From JALZDI01 sp965653225 (GTDB lineage: Bacteria; Actinomycetota; Actinomycetes; Propionibacteriales; Nocardioidaceae): 9,279 bases of DNA. The notes beneath the pieces are model-generated. The model did not search any database, was not told the origin of the DNA, and was given only the letters and a program-made list of their open reading frames with translations. Within the stretch, counting starts at the first letter, position 1. Each line of letters starts with the position of its first letter. The stretch covers positions 1 through 9,279 of the forward strand of contig CBFGZI010000139.1 in the NCBI GenBank assembly GCA_965653225.1, given 5' to 3'. Below are positions 5,254 through 9,279 of the stretch, in pieces. A program made the translations under genes and the position numbers.

Positions 5254-6712
5254 AGCGACGACCTCCGTCGAGTCGTCGTACCGCAGCGGCGAACGCGTCC
5301 CCACGTGCGGCGTAGTCGGTGAACATGTCCATGGACGCGCACCCGGGAGCCAGCAGCACGGTGTCGCCGGGACGGGCCACCGCGGCCGCCTCGGCCACGA
5401 CGCGGTCCATGGCGCCAGTGTCCGTGTCCTGGACGTCGATCACGGGGACATCGGGCGCGTGTCGCGAAAGCGCGTCCGCGATCACCGCCCGGTCGGCGCC
5501 GACCAGCACCACGGCCCGGAGCCGGTCGTGTACGGCGGTCACCAGGTCGTCGAACCGCGCGCCCTTGGCCAGCCCGCCCGCGACCCACACCACGTGGTCG
5601 AAGGCACCAAGAGACGCGGCGGCCGCGTGCGGGTTGGTGGCCTTGGAGTCGTCGACGTAGCGCACTCCCCCGACCTCGCCGACGGTCGCGATCCGGTGCT
5701 GGTCGGGACGGAACGCCCGCAGCCCGTCGCGCACCGCACCCGACGGGACACCGTGCGCGCGGGCCAGCGCGGCGGCGGCCAGCGCGTTGGCGACGTTGTG
5801 CGGCGCCTCCGGCCGTACGTCCTCGACGGTGCCGAGCTCGGCGGCATGGGTGGCGCGCTCGTCGACGAACGCGCGGTCGGCGAGAACGCCGTCGACCACG
5901 CCGAGCATGCCGACGCTCGGCACGCCGAGCGTGAACCCGATCGCACGGCAGCCCTCGACCACGTCGGCCTCGCGCACCAGCCGCTCGGTCCACGGGTCGG
6001 CGACGTTGTAGACGCACGCGCGCTGGGTGTTGTCGTAGATGCGGCCCTTGTCGCGGGCGTAGGCCTGCATCGAGCCGTGCCAGTCCACGTGGTCCTCGGC
6101 GACGTTGAGCACCGCGCTCGCCTCCGGGGACAGCGAGTGGGTCCAGTGCAGCTGGAAGCTGGACAGCTCCACCGCCAGCACATCGAACGGCTCCGGGTGC
6201 AGCACGGCCTCGAGCAGTGGGGTTCCGACGTTGCCGGCGGCCAGCGAGCGTAGGCCGGCCGCACGCAGCATCGCGTCGAGCATCTGCACGGTGGTGGTCT
6301 TGCCGTTGGTGCCGGTGACGCACAGCCAGGGCGCCGGCCGCTGCGGGTCGCGCAGCCGCCAGGCGAGCTCCACCTCGCCCCACACCGGCACGCCGCGTCG
6401 CGCGGCCTCGGCCAGCAGCGGCGCCGTCGGGCGCCAGCCGGGCGACGTCACGACCAGGTCGCAGTCGTCGGGCAGCGTGTCGGTGGCGCCCGGGCCGAGG
6501 CGGGCGGTGGCGCCGAGCACCTCCAGCACGGTGGCCTTCTCCCGCTCCGCCTCACCGGCCCGGTCGTCGAGGACGGTCACCTGCGCGCCCAGGTGCACCA
6601 GGGCGTCGGCGGCGGCGAAGCCTGATACCCCGATGCCGGCGACGACGGCACGCACGTCGGCCCACGGGCCCTCGCGGCCCGCGGTGGCCAGCCGGTCGGC
6701 GACGCTAGCCAC
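5252..6712 (-). CDS. murD: UDP-N-acetylmuramoyl-L-alanine--D-glutamate ligase MurD
   Basis: MurD is the cytosolic ligase that adds D-glutamate to UDP-MurNAc-L-Ala. The 486-residue product has an N-terminal UDP-binding domain (AGIGVSGFAAADAL at 25-38, VTSPGW at 88-93). Its ATPase domain carries VTGTNGKTTT at 132-141, the MurD-typical VELSSFQL at 181-188, and LNVAEDHVDWHG at 202-213. The C-terminal domain has HNVANALAA at 305-313, VDDSKATNPHAA at 353-364, VAGGLAKG at 377-384 and LLAPGCASMDMF at 453-464. DDSKATN with SSFQL distinguishes it from the other Mur ligases. The start is GTG at 6712; no in-frame start lies further upstream before a stop, and the first conserved motif falls at the expected distance. 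The gene overlaps the end of mraY by 8 bases and its own Shine-Dalgarno is weak, so its translation probably depends on mraY. Length is normal. Confidence 0.97.
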   Translation of the reverse strand: MASVADRLATAGREGPWADVRAVVAGIGVSGFAAADALVHLGAQVTVLDDRAGEAEREKATVLEVLGATARLGPGATDTLPDDCDLVVTSPGWRPTAPLLAEAARRGVPVWGEVELAWRLRDPQRPAPWLCVTGTNGKTTTVQMLDAMLRAAGLRSLAAGNVGTPLLEAVLHPEPFDVLAVELSSFQLHWTHSLSPEASAVLNVAEDHVDWHGSMQAYARDKGRIYDNTQRACVYNVADPWTERLVREADVVEGCRAIGFTLGVPSVGMLGVVDGVLADRAFVDERATHAAELGTVEDVRPEAPHNVANALAAAALARAHGVPSGAVRDGLRAFRPDQHRIATVGEVGGVRYVDDSKATNPHAAAASLGAFDHVVWVAGGLAKGARFDDLVTAVHDRLRAVVLVGADRAVIADALSRHAPDVPVIDVQDTDTGAMDRVVAEAAAVARPGDTVLLAPGCASMDMFTDYAARGDAFAAAVRRLDGGRR

Positions 6713-7769
6713 CTGCCACCCACTCGGCGTAGAAGATGCCCATGCCGGCGGCCACGCACAGGCCGCAGATGATCCAGAACCGGATCACGATGGTGACCTC
6801 GGCCCAGCCCTTGAGCTCGAAGTGGTGCTGCAGCGGCGCCATCCGGAACAGGCGTTTGCCCTTGGTCGCCTTGAAGTAGCCGACCTGCAGGATCACCGAC
6901 AGCGTGATGATCACGAACAGCCCGCCGATCACCAGCAGCAACAGCTCGGTGCGGGTGAGCACGGCGAGACCGGCCAGCGCGCCGCCCAGCGACAGCGACC
7001 CGGTGTCGCCCATGAAGATCTTCGCGGGCGCGGCGTTCCACCACAGGAAGCCGAAGCAGGCGCCGGTGAGCGCGGCCGCCACCACGGCCAGGTCGTAGGG
7101 GTCGCGTACCTCGTAGCAGCCGGGGCCGCCGTCGGTGGCGCAGCTCTGGTTGAACTGCCAGATGCACACCAGCGTGTACGCGCCGAACACCATCACCGAG
7201 GCGCCGGTCGCCAGCCCGTCCAGCCCGTCGGTGAGGTTCACCGCGTTGCTGGTGCCCGACACCATGATCAGCACCCAGATGACGACGAGCACCGCGGGCA
7301 GCTGCCAGTGGTGCAGGTCGTGGATGAACGAGATGTACTGCCCGGCGGGGTCGCGGCCGTTCTCGTCGGGGAACTGCAGCGCGAGGAAGCCGAAGATCAC
7401 CGCGATCGCCGTCTGGCCGGCCATCTTGGCCTTGCTGCGCAGGCCGAGGCTGCGCTGCTTGGAGATCTTGATGAAGTCGTCGAGGAACCCCACCATGCCA
7501 AGACCGACGAACAGGAACAGCAGCAGCAGGGCCGACGCGGAGGGCCAGTCGGCGGTGAACACGTGCGCGACCAGGTAGCCGAGGACCACCGACATGATGA
7601 TCACCAGCCCGCCCATGGTGGGCGTGCCGCGCTTGGTGTGGTGCGAGGTGGGGCCGTCGTCGCGGATCAGCTGGCCGTAGCCGTGGGCGACCAGCACGCT
7701 GATCGCCATCCGGGTGCCGAGCAGGGTTCCGAGCAGGCTGATGCCGCCGGCCAGGAGGATCGCCCTCAT
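6705..7769 (-). CDS. mraY: Phospho-N-acetylmuramoyl-pentapeptide-transferase MraY
   Basis: MraY is an integral membrane enzyme that moves phospho-MurNAc-pentapeptide from UDP to undecaprenyl phosphate, making lipid I, the first membrane-bound intermediate. The 354-residue product has about ten transmembrane helices. The family's cytosolic motifs are all present: DDGPTSHHTKRGTPTMGG at 37-54, GFLDDFIKI at 94-102 (the D97-D98 pair needed for Mg2+/catalysis), SNAVNLTDGLDGLA at 174-187, NAAPAKIFMGDTGS at 245-258 (D255 catalytic) and MAPLQHHFELKGW at 310-322. The last has Gln in place of the first His of the usual HHH motif. The loop at about 205-226, predicted outside the membrane, contains two cysteines (C210 and C218). 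The ATG at 7769 overlaps the murF stop as ATGA and is preceded by GGGGAG at good spacing. Length matches the family. Confidence 0.98.
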   Translation of the reverse strand: MRAILLAGGISLLGTLLGTRMAISVLVAHGYGQLIRDDGPTSHHTKRGTPTMGGLVIIMSVVLGYLVAHVFTADWPSASALLLLFLFVGLGMVGFLDDFIKISKQRSLGLRSKAKMAGQTAIAVIFGFLALQFPDENGRDPAGQYISFIHDLHHWQLPAVLVVIWVLIMVSGTSNAVNLTDGLDGLATGASVMVFGAYTLVCIWQFNQSCATDGGPGCYEVRDPYDLAVVAAALTGACFGFLWWNAAPAKIFMGDTGSLSLGGALAGLAVLTRTELLLLVIGGLFVIITLSVILQVGYFKATKGKRLFRMAPLQHHFELKGWAEVTIVIRFWIICGLCVAAGMGIFYAEWVAGG

Positions 7770-9187
7770 CGGCGGCTCCCCGCACCGGCGGCGCCGGCCG
7801 TCGGCTGCTCGAGCATGGCGGCCGCGACCCGTTCGAGTCCGACCCCACGGGACGCCTTGACCAGCACCACGTCACCGGCACGCACGTCATCGTCGATGAA
7901 CTCCAGGGCCGCCTCGATGTCGGGGACGAACACCGACTCCTCGTCCCACGAGCCCTCCAGGCAGGCGCCGAGGTGGATGGGCTTGGCGCCCTCACCGACC
8001 ACGACCAGTCGGGACACGTCCAGCCGCACGACGAGCCGTCCGATCGCGTCGTGCTCGTCGCGAGAGGACTCCCCCAGCTCGAGCATCTCGCCGAGCACGG
8101 CGACCGTCCGCCGCCGTCCGCCGCCGATCGCGGCGAGCGTCTTGAGTGCCGCGCGCATCGAGTCGGGGTTGGCGTTGTAGGCGTCGTTGATGACGGTGAC
8201 CCCGTCGTCGCGGTCGCTGATCTCCATCCGCCACCGCGAGCGCGGCACCACCGTGTCGAGCAGGCCGCCGATGCGTTCGGCGCCGACGCCGCGTACGTGC
8301 GCGACCGCGGCCGCGGCGGCGGCGTTCATCGCCTGGTGCTCACCGGCCAGCGGCAGCGCGACCTGCGCGGAGCCGTCCGGCGTGGTCAAGGTGAAGCGGG
8401 GGCGCCCCTGCTCGTCGATCGTCAGGTCGCTCACCCGTACGTCCGCGCCGGCCGACGTGCCGAACGTCACCACCCGTGCGCGGGTGCGCGAAGCCATCCC
8501 CATCACCAGCGGGTCGTCGGCGTTGAGCACCGCGACCCCGTCGTCGGGCAGCGCCTCGACCAGCTCGCCCTTGGCCTGCGCGATCCGGTCGCGGCTGCCG
8601 AACTCGCCGAGGTGGGCAACGCCGACATTGAGCACGACCGCCACGGTGGGATGCACGATGTCGGTGAGGTAGCGGATGTGACCGATGCCGCGCGCACCCA
8701 TCTCCAGTACGAGGTTGTCGGTGCCCTCGTCGGCGCGCAGCGCGGTCAATGGCAGCCCGAGCTCGTTGTTGAACGACCCGACCGGCGCGATCGTCGGTCC
8801 GGACGCCTCCAGCAGCTGGGCGAGCAGGTCCTTGGTGCCGGTCTTGCCCTGCGACCCGGTGATACCGACCACGGTCAGACGGGGCAGCCGCCGCAGCACG
8901 TGCGAGGCGAGGCGGCCGAGCGCGACGACGGTGTCGTCGACCAGAACCGCGGGCGCGTCTACCTCCCGCGACGCGAGCACCGCCGCGCCGCCGGCGCCGA
9001 CCGCCGCCTCGGCGAATTCGTGCCCGTCCACGTGCTCGCCCGGCACCGCCACGAACAGTCCGCCGGGCTCGGGCGCGCGCGAGTCGAGGAATGGGGCCCC
9101 GGTCACGGTGATGTCGTCGTCGCCGGCAGGTGCGTGCACCCGCCCGCCCACCGCGTCGGCGATCTCGCCGAGGCCCATCGCGATCAT
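7766..9187 (-). CDS. murF: UDP-N-acetylmuramoyl-tripeptide--D-alanyl-D-alanine ligase MurF
   Basis: MurF is the cytosolic ligase that adds the D-Ala-D-Ala dipeptide to UDP-MurNAc-tripeptide, completing the soluble precursor. The 473-residue product has the N-terminal MurF/HprK-type domain with DSRAPEPGGLFVAVPGE at 35-51. The ATPase domain carries the P-loop GITGSQGKTGTKDLL at 108-122, FNNELGLPLTAL at 139-150 and LEMGARGIGHI at 161-171, the standard MurF signature, then AHLGEFGS at 191-198. The C-terminal domain has NDAYNANPDSMRAAL at 334-348 and LGEMLELG at 365-372. SQGKTGTK and NNELGLPL are specific to MurF among the Mur ligases. The start is ATG at 9187, four bases overlapping a TGA in the frame of the upstream repeat-bearing tail; a second ATG three codons later is possible. 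No strong Shine-Dalgarno is visible, consistent with coupling to murE. It overlaps mraY by 4 bases. Confidence 0.98.
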   Translation of the reverse strand: MIAMGLGEIADAVGGRVHAPAGDDDITVTGAPFLDSRAPEPGGLFVAVPGEHVDGHEFAEAAVGAGGAAVLASREVDAPAVLVDDTVVALGRLASHVLRRLPRLTVVGITGSQGKTGTKDLLAQLLEASGPTIAPVGSFNNELGLPLTALRADEGTDNLVLEMGARGIGHIRYLTDIVHPTVAVVLNVGVAHLGEFGSRDRIAQAKGELVEALPDDGVAVLNADDPLVMGMASRTRARVVTFGTSAGADVRVSDLTIDEQGRPRFTLTTPDGSAQVALPLAGEHQAMNAAAAAAVAHVRGVGAERIGGLLDTVVPRSRWRMEISDRDDGVTVINDAYNANPDSMRAALKTLAAIGGGRRRTVAVLGEMLELGESSRDEHDAIGRLVVRLDVSRLVVVGEGAKPIHLGACLEGSWDEESVFVPDIEAALEFIDDDVRAGDVVLVKASRGVGLERVAAAMLEQPTAGAAGAGSRR

Positions 9188-9279
9188 CCGGACGCACCGT
9201 CCCGTGCCAGGCCCTCGGGGCCGGCGGGGTCGTCGGGGTCGTCGGGGTCGTCGGGGTCGTCGGGGTCGTCGGGGTCGTC
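9184..9279 (-). CDS. murE: C-terminal tail of a gene in the murE position, with (Asp-Asp-Pro) repeats (runs off the right edge)
   Basis: The last 31 codons and a TGA stop of a gene enter from the right. They read six Asp-Asp-Pro triplets followed by AGPEGLARDGASG. The frame is chosen because its TGA overlaps the murF ATG (ATGA), the same arrangement used elsewhere in this operon, and because it has no stop to the window edge. The tail contains no domain, so the murE call (UDP-MurNAc-L-Ala-D-Glu:diamino acid ligase) rests only on gene order: murE immediately precedes murF in actinobacterial dcw clusters. The acidic, proline-punctuated tail would be disordered. I know of no such repeat as a standard part of MurE; it may be a lineage-specific extension or, less likely, another gene inserted between murE and murF. 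Confidence 0.65.
   Translation of the reverse strand, partial: DDPDDPDDPDDPDDPDDPAGPEGLARDGASG
9226..9279. repeat. Tandem repeat, six perfect copies of a 9-mer, reaching the window end
   Basis: GGGGTCGTC on the plus strand (GACGACCCC on the minus strand) is repeated six times without a mismatch over 54 bases and is cut off by the right edge, so the true copy number is unknown. Because the unit is a multiple of three, changes in copy number would keep the reading frame and only add or remove Asp-Asp-Pro triplets in the upstream protein. Confidence 0.95.

Noticed and set aside
3996..6383. 795-residue reading of ftsW extended through murD
   Set aside because: The extra part is an out-of-frame reading of murD with no homology. 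FtsW homology starts right after the GTG at 5240, which has a strong ribosome binding site.
6105..8180. 691-codon plus-strand ORF opposite murD, mraY and murF
   Set aside because: It lies antisense to three certain genes, is low-complexity (Ser/Thr/Ala/Arg, then His/Gln/Asp/Gly-rich) and shows no domain. This is the expected mirror of high-GC third codon positions.
1..9279. Mobile element, CRISPR array, tRNA or rRNA, or a novel accessory system
   Set aside because: I saw no transposase or integrase, no terminal repeats, no spaced repeats and no RNA gene. Every gene belongs to the conserved dcw cluster and the base composition looks even apart from the short AT-richer stretch upstream of ftsZ.

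Overview
The window is one contiguous block of the dcw (division and cell wall) cluster of a GC-rich actinobacterium, with every gene on the minus strand, so transcription runs from right to left. In transcription order the genes are murE (only its 3' end), murF, mraY, murD, ftsW, murG, murC, ftsQ and ftsZ (only its 5' end). ftsZ follows ftsQ with no ftsA and no ddl between them, the FtsZ N-terminus (NYLAVIKVVGIGGGG) is of actinobacterial type, and five of the eight visible starts are GTG. All of this points to Actinomycetota. The MurG, MraY and MurC wording resembles what I recall from Propionibacteriales/Nocardioides-like organisms, but that finer placement is a weak inference.

Right side (about 9279 down to 5252): the end of murE carries a tandem (Asp-Asp-Pro) repeat that runs off the window edge. 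It is followed by murF, mraY and murD, whose ends overlap by a few bases. Middle (5240 down to 1412): ftsW has the clearest ribosome binding site in the window, and murG and murC are coupled to it by 4-base stop/start overlaps. Left side: ftsQ starts inside the murC stop codon and ends at 672. A gene-free stretch of 379 bases (293-671) follows, with several inverted repeats and an AT-richer promoter/operator-like element. Then comes ftsZ, cut off by the left edge after 97 codons.

The genes form one pathway. MurC, MurD, MurE and MurF add L-Ala, D-Glu, a diamino acid and D-Ala-D-Ala in turn to UDP-MurNAc. MraY loads the product onto undecaprenyl phosphate (lipid I) and MurG adds GlcNAc (lipid II). 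FtsW polymerises lipid II at the septum, FtsQ belongs to the FtsQLB divisome complex, and FtsZ forms the cytokinetic ring. Near-continuous overlap from murE to ftsQ implies one polycistronic mRNA, while the long ftsQ-ftsZ gap is where ftsZ would get its own expression control.

I found no mobile element, RNA gene, CRISPR array or unknown gene system. The coding content is an ordinary core cluster. The points worth a second look are in the ftsQ-ftsZ spacer and the repeat-bearing murE tail.
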